The notes under the pieces: model-generated | What the model saw: only the letters and a program-made list of their open reading frames with translations | What the model was told of the DNA's origin: nothing | Database searches by the model: none | DNA from: QHVT01 sp036399015 | Lineage (GTDB): Bacteria; Acidobacteriota; Thermoanaerobaculia; Gp7-AA8 | Direction: 5' to 3' | Assembly (NCBI GenBank): GCA_036399015.1 | Contig: DASWNW010000095.1 | Span: forward strand, 1-64,000 | DNA: 64,000 bases | Program-made: the position numbers and the translations under genes | Part shown: positions 17,122 to 25,645 of the stretch, one piece after another | How the letters are laid out: the number at the start of each line of letters is the position of its first letter | Numbering within the stretch: position 1 is the first letter of the stretch

Positions 17122-19613
17122 GACTCGGACTCCTCGGTTGCGGACGACAGCAGGAAGATCGCGCCCAGCGGCGGCAGCGTGACGTGCGCCGACCAGCGGC
17201 GCCCGTGCAGCGGGATCGGGACGGCGTCGACGCCGCCCATGTTCCCCTGCCCGCTGCCGCCGTAGAGCGGAGCGTCGCTGTTCAGCACCTCGCGCCAGTG
17301 ACCGCGGCGGGGGAGGCCGATCTGATAGTTGTGCCGCGGGAGCGGCGTGAAGTTCAACGCGATGACCATGACCTCGTCGGGGCGCGACTTCGACTTGCGC
17401 ATCAGCGTCACGACGCAGTTCTCCGTGTCGCAGCAGTCGATCCACTCGAATCCGTCGGGCGACATGTCCAGCTCGTGCATCGCGGGGATGTCGCGGTAGG
17501 CCTTGTTGAGGTCCTCGACCCAGCGGTTCACGCCGGCGTGCAGCGGCTGCTGCAGGAGGTCCCACTCCAGGCTGGCGTCGTGGTTCCACTCTTTGTATTG
17601 CGCGATCTCGCCGCCCATGAAGAGCAGCTTCTTGCCGGGGTTCGCGTACATGTGGGAGAAGAGGAGGCGCAGGTTGGCCATGCGGCGCCACTCGTCGCCC
17701 GGCATCTTCCCGATCAGCGATCCCTTGCCGTGCACCACCTCGTCGTGGGACAGCGGCAGCACGAAGTTCTCGGTGAAGGCGTACATCATCCGGAACGTCA
17801 GGTCGTTGTGGTGGAAGCGGCGATGCACCGGGTCTTTGGAGAAGTAGCGCAGCGTGTCGTGCATCCACCCCATGTCCCACTTCATGCCGAAGCCGAGACC
17901 ACCCAGGTACGTCGGCCGCGAGACCATCGGCCACGCCGTCGACTCCTCGGCGATGACCTGCACGTCGGGGTGGACCTTATAGACGTCCTCGTTCACGCGG
18001 CGGAGGAAGGAGATGGCCTCGATGTTCTCGCGGCCGCCGAACTCGTTCGGCACCCACTCGCCCTGCTTGCGGGAGTAGTCGAGGTAGAGCATCGACGCGA
18101 CGGCGTCGACGCGCAGTCCGTCGGCGTGGTACTCGTCGAACCAGTAGAGCGCCGACGAGAGCAGGAACGAGCGCACCTCGTTGCGGCCGTAGTTGAAGAC
18201 GAGCGAGCCCCAGTCGGGCTGGAAGCCCTTGCGGGGATCGGCGTGCTCGTAGAGATGCGTGCCGTCGAAGTAGGAGAGGCCGTGCTCGTCGCTCGGAAAG
18301 TGCGACGGCACCCAGTCGATGATGACGCCGACGTTGTGCTGGTGCAGCACGTCGACGAGGTACTTGAAGTCCTGCGGCGTGCCCTGGCGGCTGGTGGGGG
18401 CGAAGTAGCCGGTGCCCTGGTAGCCCCAGGAGCCGTAGAACGGATGCTCCTGCGGCGGCATCAGCTCGACGTGCGTGAAGTTCATCTTCTGCACGTACTC
18501 GGCGAGCGGCCGCGCGATCTCGCGGTAACTCATCGCGCGCCACGTCTGTCCGCCGTCGTCGGAGGTGCGCTTCCACGAGCCGAGGTGCACCTCGTAGATC
18601 GACATGGCGGCGTCGTAGGCATTGCGGGCGGCGCGGGTGCGCATCCACTCCTCGTCGCTCCACTCGTAGTCGAGATCCCACACCTTCGAGGCGGTGGCGG
18701 GCGGCGTCTCGTGATGCACCGCCATCGGGTCGGCCTTGTTGACGCGGTAGCCGCCGTGGCGGGAAACGATGTGGTACTTGTAGGTCGCGCCGCGCTCGAG
18801 GCCGGCGATGAAGCCTTCCCAGATACCGGAGGCGCCGCGCGCCTGCAGCGGATTCGCATCGGGATTCCACTGGTTGAAGTCGCCGACGACGCTGACGCGG
18901 TCGGCGTTCGGCGCCCAGACGCCGAAGATCACGCCGCCCGGCACGATGTGGCTGCCGAGCTTCTCCCACAGCTTGTGATGCGTCCCCTCGTTGAAGAGGT
19001 GGATGTCCCAGTCGCTGAGGAGCGACTCGGGGGTCTGTGGAGCGGCGGCCGCTTCGGCCGCCGAGGCCTCCGGCTGCACCTGCTCGACGGCCTGCGATGC
19101 GGCGGCGTCGCCAGCGTCATTGTCGAAGACGCCCGCGGCCGCGGTGATCGGCGCCTCGATGGTCGTGACGGCACCGGCCTCGCTGATGATCGGTCCGGCG
19201 TCGCTGAGCGCGATCGGCGTTTCGCCTTCGGTGCGCGGCGTCTCGCCGGCAGCGGCGTCGGGCAGGATCGGTCCTGCCTCACTGAGCTTCGTGTCGGGCG
19301 CGCCCGCGACGCCGCTGACGTCACCGAGCGACGCCGCCTCCGCGTCCACTTCCACGCGCACGCTCGGGACGATGTCGGCGCCGACCGTCTGCAGCTCGTC
19401 GACGGCCTCTCTCCGCGTGCGCTTCTTCGTGCTCGGCGCGGGGGCCGCGGCGGTGGCGCGCTTCGCGGGCGCGGCCTTCGACGGCTTCACCGGCTCCGGC
19501 GGTGCGGCGGGCGCGGCGTTGCTCGTGCTCGCGCGTTTGGTGCTGTTCTTTTTCGGGGGAACCGCGCCGGTGCCGGCGCCTGAGGTCGTGTCTTTCTTTT
19601 TCCTGATGGCCAT
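17118..19613 (-). CDS. glgB: 1,4-alpha-glucan branching enzyme with long disordered N-terminal extension
   Basis: 831 aa. The normal enzyme starts near residue 200 (DWDIHLFNEGTHHKLWEKLG): CBM48, then GH13 with nucleophile Asp503 (DGLRVDAVASMLYLDYSR), acid Glu556 (VIAEESTAWP) and LPLSHDEVVHGKGSL. It makes alpha-1,6 branches in glycogen. Before it lies a ~197-residue low-complexity tail: residues ~1-70 are Lys/Ala/Pro-rich like histone H1 tails, and residues ~100-150 hold near-repeats (LSEAGPI, LSDAGPI, SEAGA). The start has AGGGAAG in front. It is the first gene of glgB-treZ-treY. Part of the tail is encoded by a hairpin element (19038-19063). Confidence 0.95.
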   Translation of the reverse strand: MAIRKKKDTTSGAGTGAVPPKKNSTKRASTSNAAPAAPPEPVKPSKAAPAKRATAAAPAPSTKKRTRREAVDELQTVGADIVPSVRVEVDAEAASLGDVSGVAGAPDTKLSEAGPILPDAAAGETPRTEGETPIALSDAGPIISEAGAVTTIEAPITAAAGVFDNDAGDAAASQAVEQVQPEASAAEAAAAPQTPESLLSDWDIHLFNEGTHHKLWEKLGSHIVPGGVIFGVWAPNADRVSVVGDFNQWNPDANPLQARGASGIWEGFIAGLERGATYKYHIVSRHGGYRVNKADPMAVHHETPPATASKVWDLDYEWSDEEWMRTRAARNAYDAAMSIYEVHLGSWKRTSDDGGQTWRAMSYREIARPLAEYVQKMNFTHVELMPPQEHPFYGSWGYQGTGYFAPTSRQGTPQDFKYLVDVLHQHNVGVIIDWVPSHFPSDEHGLSYFDGTHLYEHADPRKGFQPDWGSLVFNYGRNEVRSFLLSSALYWFDEYHADGLRVDAVASMLYLDYSRKQGEWVPNEFGGRENIEAISFLRRVNEDVYKVHPDVQVIAEESTAWPMVSRPTYLGGLGFGMKWDMGWMHDTLRYFSKDPVHRRFHHNDLTFRMMYAFTENFVLPLSHDEVVHGKGSLIGKMPGDEWRRMANLRLLFSHMYANPGKKLLFMGGEIAQYKEWNHDASLEWDLLQQPLHAGVNRWVEDLNKAYRDIPAMHELDMSPDGFEWIDCCDTENCVVTLMRKSKSRPDEVMVIALNFTPLPRHNYQIGLPRRGHWREVLNSDAPLYGGSGQGNMGGVDAVPIPLHGRRWSAHVTLPPLGAIFLLSSATEESES
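19038..19063. repeat. 26-bp hairpin element inside glgB
   Basis: Begins TGGAGCGGCGGCCGCTTCGG. The stem is CGGCGGCCG with CGGCCGCCG around CTT. It is almost identical to 24628-24653, where one stem pair differs on both sides. It lies within the low-complexity N-terminal region of GlgB (antisense orientation). Confidence 0.75.
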
Positions 19614-19668
19614 TCAACTTCCCTACAACAGAGTCAGTAGCCGCGGAAAGCAATCCGCAGGCCTCTCA

Positions 19669-19674
19669 TACAAT
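19669..19674 (+). promoter_or_regulatory. -10 TACAAT, probable leaderless start
   Basis: TACAAT, 8 bases, then the ATG at 19683; no Shine-Dalgarno. It lies in the 69-bp gap between divergent glgB and this gene. Confidence 0.55.
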
Positions 19675-19682
19675 TGCGCGCG

Positions 19683-21653
19683 ATGACGGCGCCGAACCCG
19701 TGGGATCGCTATGCGGCTATCGAGCCGCTTTTCGCGGTGCTCGCGAATCCGAAATATCTCCGCGCAAACCTGACGCGCGAGGCGGAGGAAGAGTTCTTCG
19801 CGACGGGCGACGCGTACGCGCGTCACGTCATCGATACGATCCATCAGCGGCTGTCGCGCACCTTCTCGCCGCACGCGATTCTCGAGTTCGGCTGCGGCCC
19901 CGGACGCGTCGCGGTCGCGTTCGCCGAGCATGCTCCCGCGGTGGTGGCATGCGACGGCTCACCGGTCATGCTCGCGCTCGCGAAGGAGCACGCGAGGCTT
20001 CGTGGAGCGGAGCACATCCTCTTTCAGTCGAACGACGAGCTGTTCGCCTCGGCGCAGCGTTTCGACCTCATCAACGCGTCGCTCGTCCTGCAGCACATGC
20101 CGCCCGCCGAGGGGCTGCCGCTGCTGGCGCGCCTCCTCGGCAAGCTCGGCCCGAACGGCATCGCCGTCTTCACCTTCCCGTTCCGCCGCACCACCGGAAC
20201 GCTGACCACGCTCTCACGCTGGGCGCGCAAGCGGCTGCCGGGGGCGAACGCGGCCGCGAACGTACTGATGCGGAAGCCGGCCGGATTCCCCTTCCTCTAC
20301 TCGCACGTGTACGGCTTCGCCGACGTGCTCTCCACCCTCCGCACCTCCGGCTGCAGCGAGCCTTACGTGCAGGTCGAGCGGCAGGGCGACCTCGAGGTGG
20401 CGACGATCTTCGTCCGCCGCGAGATCGAGGGCAGCCGCGGCGACGCCGACAGCGGCTACGTCCCGCCCATCCCGACCAGCGGCTTCATCGACGTGCGCGA
20501 GCTGATCGCCAACACCTCCATGGACGAGCTGCACCGGAAGGCGGAGGAGTACTTCTCCAGCCTGAGCAACTGGGACCACCACATGGCCAAGCCGTTCGCG
20601 AACGCCGGCGACACGCCCGCGATCCTGAGCAGCCTGGCCGCGATCATCGACGGGATGCGCCTGCATCCGGGGATCGAGGTGCTGGAGTTCGGCGGCGGCA
20701 CGGGGTGGCTGTCGCGGTTCCTGACGCAGCTCGGCTGCCGCGTCTACCTCACCGACGTCTCCCCCTCCGCGCTCGCCATCGCGCGCGAGCTCTACCGCCG
20801 CCTCCCTCCGATCGGGAACAAGCCGGAGCCGTCGTTCCTCACCTTCGACGGACACCGCATCGACCTGCCCGACGCGAGCGTCGACCGCATCATCACCTTC
20901 GACGCCTTCCACCACGTGGTGAACCCGAACGAGGTGCTGGCGGAGATGGCGCGCGTGCTGCGCCCCGGCGGGATCGCAGCGTTCGCGGAGCCGGGGCCGC
21001 ACCACTCGAAGACGCCGATGTCGCAGTTCGAGATGCGGACGTACGGCGTGGTCGAGAACGACATCGACGTGCACGAGATCTGGGAGACGGCGCGGACGCT
21101 CGGGTTCGCCGACCTGAAGCTCGCCGCGTACACGCCGCGCGCCTCGTTCATCAGCCTCGCCGAATACGACGACCTCCTCCTGGCCGGCGACGTCTTCGTC
21201 AACTTCGCTCACTTCGCCCGCGCCGCGCTCGGCACCGTGCGCAACTTCTTCCTCTACAAGGAGGGGCAGGAGAAGATCGACAGCCGCCGCGCCGACGGGC
21301 TCGCCGCGCGCATCAACGTCACGGTCGACGGCAGGACGGTGCACGCGACGGTGGAGAACACCGGCACCGCGGAATGGCTCCCCGGCCGCGAGCCGCTCGG
21401 CGGCGTCTCCCTCGGCTGCCATCTCTTCGACGAGCAGGGCGCCCTCGTGAATTTCGAGCTCCATGGCGAGGCGCTGCCCGAGCGCGTGCTGCCCAGCCAG
21501 AGCGCCGAGCTCACGTTCACCCTGCCGCCGCTCCCGCCCGGCACGTACGACCTGGAGTTCGACCTCGTGGCCGAACAGGTGCTGTGGTTCGCGCAGGCGG
21601 GCACGACGCCCGCCCGCGTGCGGGTGGTCCTCCCTGGACCGACGGGCTCTTAG
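19683..21653 (+). CDS. Tandem SAM-dependent methyltransferase with C-terminal beta-sandwich domain
   Basis: 656 aa. Two class I methyltransferase domains in a row: the first (~residues 60-230) with ILEFGCGPGRVAVAFAE and a downstream LINASLVLQHMPP; the second (~residues 325-440) with VLEFGGGTGWLSRFLTQLG, then IITFDAFHHVVNPNEVLAE and VLRPGG. From ~residue 540 a beta-rich domain (INVTVDGRTVHATVENTGTA, HLFDEQGALVNFE) resembles Ig-like domains of polysaccharide-modifying proteins. Glycan or lipid methylation is a guess; the substrate is unknown. The ATG is 8 bases from TACAAT. The gene ends inside a palindromic repeat that supplies GPTGS and the stop, overlapping the convergent malQ by 4 bases. 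Confidence 0.8.
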   Translation: MTAPNPWDRYAAIEPLFAVLANPKYLRANLTREAEEEFFATGDAYARHVIDTIHQRLSRTFSPHAILEFGCGPGRVAVAFAEHAPAVVACDGSPVMLALAKEHARLRGAEHILFQSNDELFASAQRFDLINASLVLQHMPPAEGLPLLARLLGKLGPNGIAVFTFPFRRTTGTLTTLSRWARKRLPGANAAANVLMRKPAGFPFLYSHVYGFADVLSTLRTSGCSEPYVQVERQGDLEVATIFVRREIEGSRGDADSGYVPPIPTSGFIDVRELIANTSMDELHRKAEEYFSSLSNWDHHMAKPFANAGDTPAILSSLAAIIDGMRLHPGIEVLEFGGGTGWLSRFLTQLGCRVYLTDVSPSALAIARELYRRLPPIGNKPEPSFLTFDGHRIDLPDASVDRIITFDAFHHVVNPNEVLAEMARVLRPGGIAAFAEPGPHHSKTPMSQFEMRTYGVVENDIDVHEIWETARTLGFADLKLAAYTPRASFISLAEYDDLLLAGDVFVNFAHFARAALGTVRNFFLYKEGQEKIDSRRADGLAARINVTVDGRTVHATVENTGTAEWLPGREPLGGVSLGCHLFDEQGALVNFELHGEALPERVLPSQSAELTFTLPPLPPGTYDLEFDLVAEQVLWFAQAGTTPARVRVVLPGPTGS

Positions 21654-21690
21654 TCCGTCGATTTGCCGGGCTGAGAGCCCGGCACTCCAG
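21634..21690. repeat. Two facing palindromic elements at convergent gene ends
   Basis: Copy 1 (plus, 21634-21660) has the stem CGACGGGCT/AGTCCGTCG. Copy 2 (minus, 21665-21690) has GCCGGGCT/AGCCCGGC followed by ACTCCAG. Both match the element at 15251. Stops of the genes on both strands (TAG plus, TAA minus) lie inside copy 1. Confidence 0.8.
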
Positions 21691-23536
21691 AACGAACGCG
21701 CCGCTCGTTCACGTTCGTGAGCGTCCTGCGGATCGAGCCGTCGGCCTGCGCCTCCTCCAGCGTCATCCGGAACTTGTGGCGCCAGCTCTTGTCGGGCAGG
21801 CCGGGGACGTTCTGCGGCACGAGCTCGCGCCAGAGGTCCTCCGGGTTGACGAGCATCATCTCCGCGTCGCTCGCGGCGAGGTAGGCGAGCAGCGCCTCGA
21901 GGATGGTCTGCACGTTCTCGGTCGGCCCGCCGGTGAGATAGCCGTGGTCGATGAGGAACTGCGTCACGGCGCGGCGGGTCTGCTCGCGCGTCTCCCGCTC
22001 CTTCGCCGCCCCCTTTTCGTCGAGGAGGTCCTGCTCGACGCGGTCGTCGACGTCCTTCGCTCCCCAGAAGGCGGCGAAGGTCGGCATATCGTGCGTGTTG
22101 ACGCTCGCGATCGACTGCTCGGGAGGCGTGGAGATCGGCGGGTCGCCCGGCTTGACCTCGTACTGCACGACGTACATGCGGCGCAGGCCGTGGCGGTTCA
22201 TCAGCTTCGGCACCTCGGGCGGCACCGTGCCGAGGTCTTCCCCGACGATGACGCAGCCGTGGCGGCGCGACTCGAGGGTGAGGATCGCGTAGAGCTCCTC
22301 CGCGTGATAGCGGACGTAGACGCCGTCCTTGGCGTCGCTCCCCTCCGGGATCCAGTAGAGGCGGTGCAGCCCCATGACGTGGTCGATGCGCAGGATGCCG
22401 GCGTGCGAGACGTGGTGGCGGATCGTGTCGCGGTAGTACTGGTAGCGGTCCTGGCGGAGCGCCTCCGGATCGAACGGCGGGAAGCCCCAGTTCTGCCCCT
22501 TCGTGAAGAAGAGGTCGGGCGGCGCGCCGACCGCGACCCCCTTCGCGAAGACGTGCGCGTAACGCTTCGCGTCGAAGCCGCCGGGATTCACCCCCAGCGG
22601 GTAGTCGAGGTAGAGGCCGGTGCCGAGGCGGCGGGCGGCGTTGGACACCTCGCGCATCTGCTGGTTCATGCGGAACTGCGCGTAGAGGTGGTAGCGGGCG
22701 TCGCCGCGGAACTCGGCGTACTCGCGTGCCTTCTCGGCGAAGAGCTCGTATTCGGCGGTGGGGGTGAAGCGCTGCGCGCAGCGCTCGATGACGCGCTTCT
22801 TCTCCCGGCGCACGGCGGCGTGGTCGACGTCGCGCATCTGCTGGAGGTGTGCGATCGCGCCGTCGCTCGCGTCGCCCGGCTGGAACTCGGGGAGGCGGGT
22901 GACGTCGAGATAGAGCTCGTTCCAGTAGAGGCGGCTCACCGGCGAGTAGGGGCTCGGGTCGTCTTCGTGCGCGGCGAGCATCGGCAGCGTGGCCACGATG
23001 CCGCCGCCGTGATGGTCGACCCAGCTCGACCAGGCGAGGAGGTCGCCGAGGTCGCCGGCGCCCCAACTGCGGCGCGTGCGGGCGGCGTAGAGCGGCGCGA
23101 AGAGTCCCCACGTCTTCTTGCGGGGCGCGTACGCCTTCTGCGGCGCGGCGATGACCAGCGCGCCGTACGTGCCGCCGAAGAGGAGCAGCGTGTGATAGCC
23201 GTGCGGGACCGTCTGGTCGAGCGTGATCGTGCCGCCGAGGACGTCGGTGCGGCCGGAGCGCCACGAGCCGTCTTCGAGGTGAAGGTCCCACTCCACCCGC
23301 TCGCCGTTCGGCAGGTTGACGTCGACGGTGCGGTCGCTCCCCCAGAGCACGATGACCGGCTGGAGGACCGGCTCCTTCTGCTGCAGGTCGATGCGCGCGA
23401 GCGGCATGCCGGCGCGCTTTTCGATGGCGGCGACGAGCGCGTCCTTGGAAGCCTGCTGCTTCTGGCCCGCCGCGTCGGTGTAGGAGGTTTCGATGGAGTA
23501 ACGGCGCGCGAGCTCGCGCAGGGTGGAAGTCCTCAT
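21650..23536 (-). CDS. malQ: 4-alpha-glucanotransferase, long form
   Basis: 628 aa GH77 enzyme, longer than the 5556 copy because of an N-terminal beta-sandwich region (~residues 55-150, VLWGSDRTVDVNLPNGERVE). Catalytic motifs: GILRIDHVMGLHRL (Asp), VIVGEDLGTVP (Glu) and SVNTHDMPTFAAF (Asp). This form resembles E. coli-type MalQ. The ATG overlaps the xdhC stop as ATGA, an unexpected operon partner. The C-terminal tail RSGVPGSQPGKSTD is encoded by a palindromic repeat rather than by family sequence. Confidence 0.92.
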   Translation of the reverse strand: MRTSTLRELARRYSIETSYTDAAGQKQQASKDALVAAIEKRAGMPLARIDLQQKEPVLQPVIVLWGSDRTVDVNLPNGERVEWDLHLEDGSWRSGRTDVLGGTITLDQTVPHGYHTLLLFGGTYGALVIAAPQKAYAPRKKTWGLFAPLYAARTRRSWGAGDLGDLLAWSSWVDHHGGGIVATLPMLAAHEDDPSPYSPVSRLYWNELYLDVTRLPEFQPGDASDGAIAHLQQMRDVDHAAVRREKKRVIERCAQRFTPTAEYELFAEKAREYAEFRGDARYHLYAQFRMNQQMREVSNAARRLGTGLYLDYPLGVNPGGFDAKRYAHVFAKGVAVGAPPDLFFTKGQNWGFPPFDPEALRQDRYQYYRDTIRHHVSHAGILRIDHVMGLHRLYWIPEGSDAKDGVYVRYHAEELYAILTLESRRHGCVIVGEDLGTVPPEVPKLMNRHGLRRMYVVQYEVKPGDPPISTPPEQSIASVNTHDMPTFAAFWGAKDVDDRVEQDLLDEKGAAKERETREQTRRAVTQFLIDHGYLTGGPTENVQTILEALLAYLAASDAEMMLVNPEDLWRELVPQNVPGLPDKSWRHKFRMTLEEAQADGSIRRTLTNVNERRVRSGVPGSQPGKSTD

Positions 23537-24306
23537 TGAGCGTCGCGGAGTTGCAGCATCTGCGCCGCGACGCTGATTGCAATCTCCTGCGGATGATTCG
23601 AGCCGAGCTCCAGTCCAACCGGGCAGAAGAAGGCTTTCGTCATCTCCGGCGGGAGCCCCGCGTCGAGAACGTCCTGCCGCAGCCGCTTCGCCTTGGCGTT
23701 GCTGCCGATGACGCCGAGGTAGGGGAACTTTCTCGTGCGTAGGATTTCGATGAGGATCGGCTTGTCGGTGGTGTGCCCCATCGTCATCAGCAGCACGAAG
23801 GCGCCGTCGGGGATCGCCGCGACCTGCGACGGCATATCGGCCGCGTGCACCTTCGTCAGCTTCGGCGACTCCGGCAGCCGCGCCAGCCACTCCTCGCGGG
23901 GATCGATGCAGGTGATGCGGCAGTCGAGCTTCGCCAGGGTCTCGACGAGCGCGTTGGCAACGTGGCCGGCGCCGAAGACGACGATGTTCCAGCGGGTGAC
24001 GTTGAAGGCCTCGAAGTAGACCCGGACGATGCCGCCGCAGGTCATGCCGATGTCCTTCTCCAGGCTCCACTGGTGGAAGCGGGTCTTCGGCGCGGCGGGG
24101 TCGCTCAGCAGCGCCTGCGCCTCGGCGATGGAGCGCGCCTCGATCTTCCCGCCGCCGACGGTGCCGAACACGCGCCCCGCGGACGTGACGAGCATCTTCG
24201 AGCCGCGATCCTGCGGCGTCGAGCCGAGGGTGTCGACGACCGTGACGGCCACGAAGGGCGTCCCCTCCTGCACGAGCTGGCTCTCGGCCTCGAAGAACGT
24301 GACCAC
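23533..24306 (-). CDS. xdhC: Xanthine dehydrogenase accessory protein XdhC
   Basis: 257 aa, GTG start. It has the XdhC/CoxI N-terminal domain (GSTPQDRGSKMLV, GTVGGGKIEARSIAEAQ, MTCGGIVRVYFE) and a C-terminal Rossmann domain (NIVVFGAGHVANALVETLA, LLMTMGHTTDKPIL, YLGVIGSNAKAKR). In known systems XdhC sulfurates and inserts the molybdenum cofactor into xanthine dehydrogenase, encoded here by xdhAB about 9 kb away. It is divergent from allantoinase with only 16 bases between, and overlaps malQ downstream. Confidence 0.93.
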   Translation of the reverse strand: MVTFFEAESQLVQEGTPFVAVTVVDTLGSTPQDRGSKMLVTSAGRVFGTVGGGKIEARSIAEAQALLSDPAAPKTRFHQWSLEKDIGMTCGGIVRVYFEAFNVTRWNIVVFGAGHVANALVETLAKLDCRITCIDPREEWLARLPESPKLTKVHAADMPSQVAAIPDGAFVLLMTMGHTTDKPILIEILRTRKFPYLGVIGSNAKAKRLRQDVLDAGLPPEMTKAFFCPVGLELGSNHPQEIAISVAAQMLQLRDAQ

Positions 24307-24310
24307 GCAG

Positions 24311-24316
24311 TAAGCT
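24311..24316 (+). promoter_or_regulatory. -10-like TAAGCT before allantoinase
   Basis: TAAGCT, 6 bases, then ATG. It lies in the 16-bp gap between divergent genes; no ribosome site is seen. Confidence 0.4.
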
Positions 24317-24322
24317 TCTCAC

Positions 24323-25582
24323 ATGCGGATTTCTTCGCAACGCGTCGTCCTGCCGGACGGCATTCGCCCCGCCACGCTCGTCCTGGACGGCGCAACCATC
24401 GCTGCCGTCGAGCCTCCCGGACGCGCGGACGTCGACTACGGCGACCTGGTGGTGATGCCGGGTCTCGTCGACTCGCACGTGCACGTGAACGAGCCGGGAC
24501 GGACGGAGTGGGAAGGCTTCGAGACCGCCACGCGCGCCGCCATCGCCGGCGGGATTGCGACCATCGTCGACATGCCGCTCAACTCGCTCCCGCCGACCAC
24601 GACCCTTGCGGCGCTGGAAGTGAAACGTGGAGCGGTGGCCGCTTCGGCCACCGGCGCGAACGTCGAGCTCTGGGGCGGAGTCGTCCCCGGCAACACGAAG
24701 GAGCTGCGGCCGATGCTCGAGGCCGGCGCGCGCGGCTTCAAGTGCTTCCTGGTGCACTCGGGCGTCGACGAGTTCCCGAACGTGAGCGAAGAGGAGCTGT
24801 ACGAGGCGGCGCGCGAGCTCGCGCCGACCGGCGCGCCGCTGCTCGTGCATGCGGAGCTGCCGGAGCACCTGCACGAGCCGGCCGGCGATCCGGCCGACTA
24901 CGCGACGTACCTCCACTCCCGTCCCAATGCCGCCGAGGATGCGGCCATCGAGCTGCTGCTGCGCGTCTGCCGCGACACCGGCGCGCGGATTCACGTCGTG
25001 CATCTCTCCTCCGGGAGCGCTCTGGAGATCCTGCGCCGCGCGAAGCAGGAGGGGTTGCCGCTGAGCGCGGAGACGACGCCGCACTACCTCCACTTTGCCG
25101 CGGAGTCGGTGCCGCGCGGGCGGACGGAGTTCAAGTGCGCGCCGCCGATTCGGGAGCGGGCGAACCGGGAGCAGCTCTGGAGCGGGCTGCGCGAGGGGCT
25201 CATCGAGCTGGTCGTGAGCGACCACTCCCCCTGCACGCCGGAGCTGAAGCGCGGCGACTTCGCCACGGCGTGGGGCGGCATCGCCTCGCTGCAGTTCGTG
25301 CTGCCGATCGTCTGGACCGGCGCGCGCCCGCAGGGCTTCAACATCGAAGACATTGTGCGCTGGTGCAGCGCGGCGCCGGCGCGGCTGGCGCGGCTCGAGC
25401 GGAAGGGAGCCATCGTCCCCGGCCACGATGCCGATCTCGCGGTCTGGTCGCCGGAGGAGACGTTCACCGTCACGCCGGAGCTGATCCGGCACCGCCACAA
25501 AGTCACGCCCTACCTCGGCGCGGAGCTGCAGGGCGTGGTTCACGCCACGTGGGTGCGCGGACGGGTTGTCGGTGATCGGTGA
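24323..25582 (+). CDS. allB: Allantoinase
   Basis: 419 aa cyclic amidohydrolase. Metal ligands: DSHVHVNEPGRTEWEGFE, the carbamylated-Lys region GFKCFLVHSGVDEFP, HAELPEH, HVVHLSSGSA and the Asp in VVSDHSPCTPELK. SLPPTTTLAAL and ELWGGVVPGN are typical of allantoinase rather than dihydropyrimidinase. It opens allantoin to allantoate, the substrate of the next gene. Residues around EVKRGAVAASATGA are encoded by a hairpin element (24628-24653), and the last residues (VVGDR) lie in a heptamer repeat. Leaderless start likely. Confidence 0.93.
   Translation: MRISSQRVVLPDGIRPATLVLDGATIAAVEPPGRADVDYGDLVVMPGLVDSHVHVNEPGRTEWEGFETATRAAIAGGIATIVDMPLNSLPPTTTLAALEVKRGAVAASATGANVELWGGVVPGNTKELRPMLEAGARGFKCFLVHSGVDEFPNVSEEELYEAARELAPTGAPLLVHAELPEHLHEPAGDPADYATYLHSRPNAAEDAAIELLLRVCRDTGARIHVVHLSSGSALEILRRAKQEGLPLSAETTPHYLHFAAESVPRGRTEFKCAPPIRERANREQLWSGLREGLIELVVSDHSPCTPELKRGDFATAWGGIASLQFVLPIVWTGARPQGFNIEDIVRWCSAAPARLARLERKGAIVPGHDADLAVWSPEETFTVTPELIRHRHKVTPYLGAELQGVVHATWVRGRVVGDR
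24628..24653. repeat. 26-bp hairpin element inside allantoinase gene
   Basis: The stem is CGGTGGCCG with CGGCCACCG around CTT. It is the same element as 19038-19063, with one base pair exchanged on both strands of the stem (T-A instead of C-G). Confidence 0.75.
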
Positions 25583-25638
25583 TCGGTTGTCTGCGGTTTC
25601 CCGCCTCCGGGACAACTGACAACCGACAACTGACAACG
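25564..25638. repeat. Heptamer-armed hairpin A
   Basis: Left arm: four 7-mers (GGTTGTC, GGTGATC, GGTGATC, GGTTGTC; 25564-25591). A 19-base middle follows. Right arm: four 7-mers (GACAACT, GACAACC, GACAACT, GACAACG; 25611-25638), complementary to the left arm. The left arm overlaps the allantoinase stop; the right arm ends 2 bases before the next gene's -10 box. Confidence 0.85.
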
Positions 25639-25639
25639 C

Positions 25640-25645
25640 TACAGT
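25640..25645 (+). promoter_or_regulatory. -10 TACAGT, probable leaderless start
   Basis: TACAGT, 6 bases, GTG. A CTGACA motif 18 bases upstream (25616-25621), contributed by hairpin A, could act as the -35. Confidence 0.45.
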
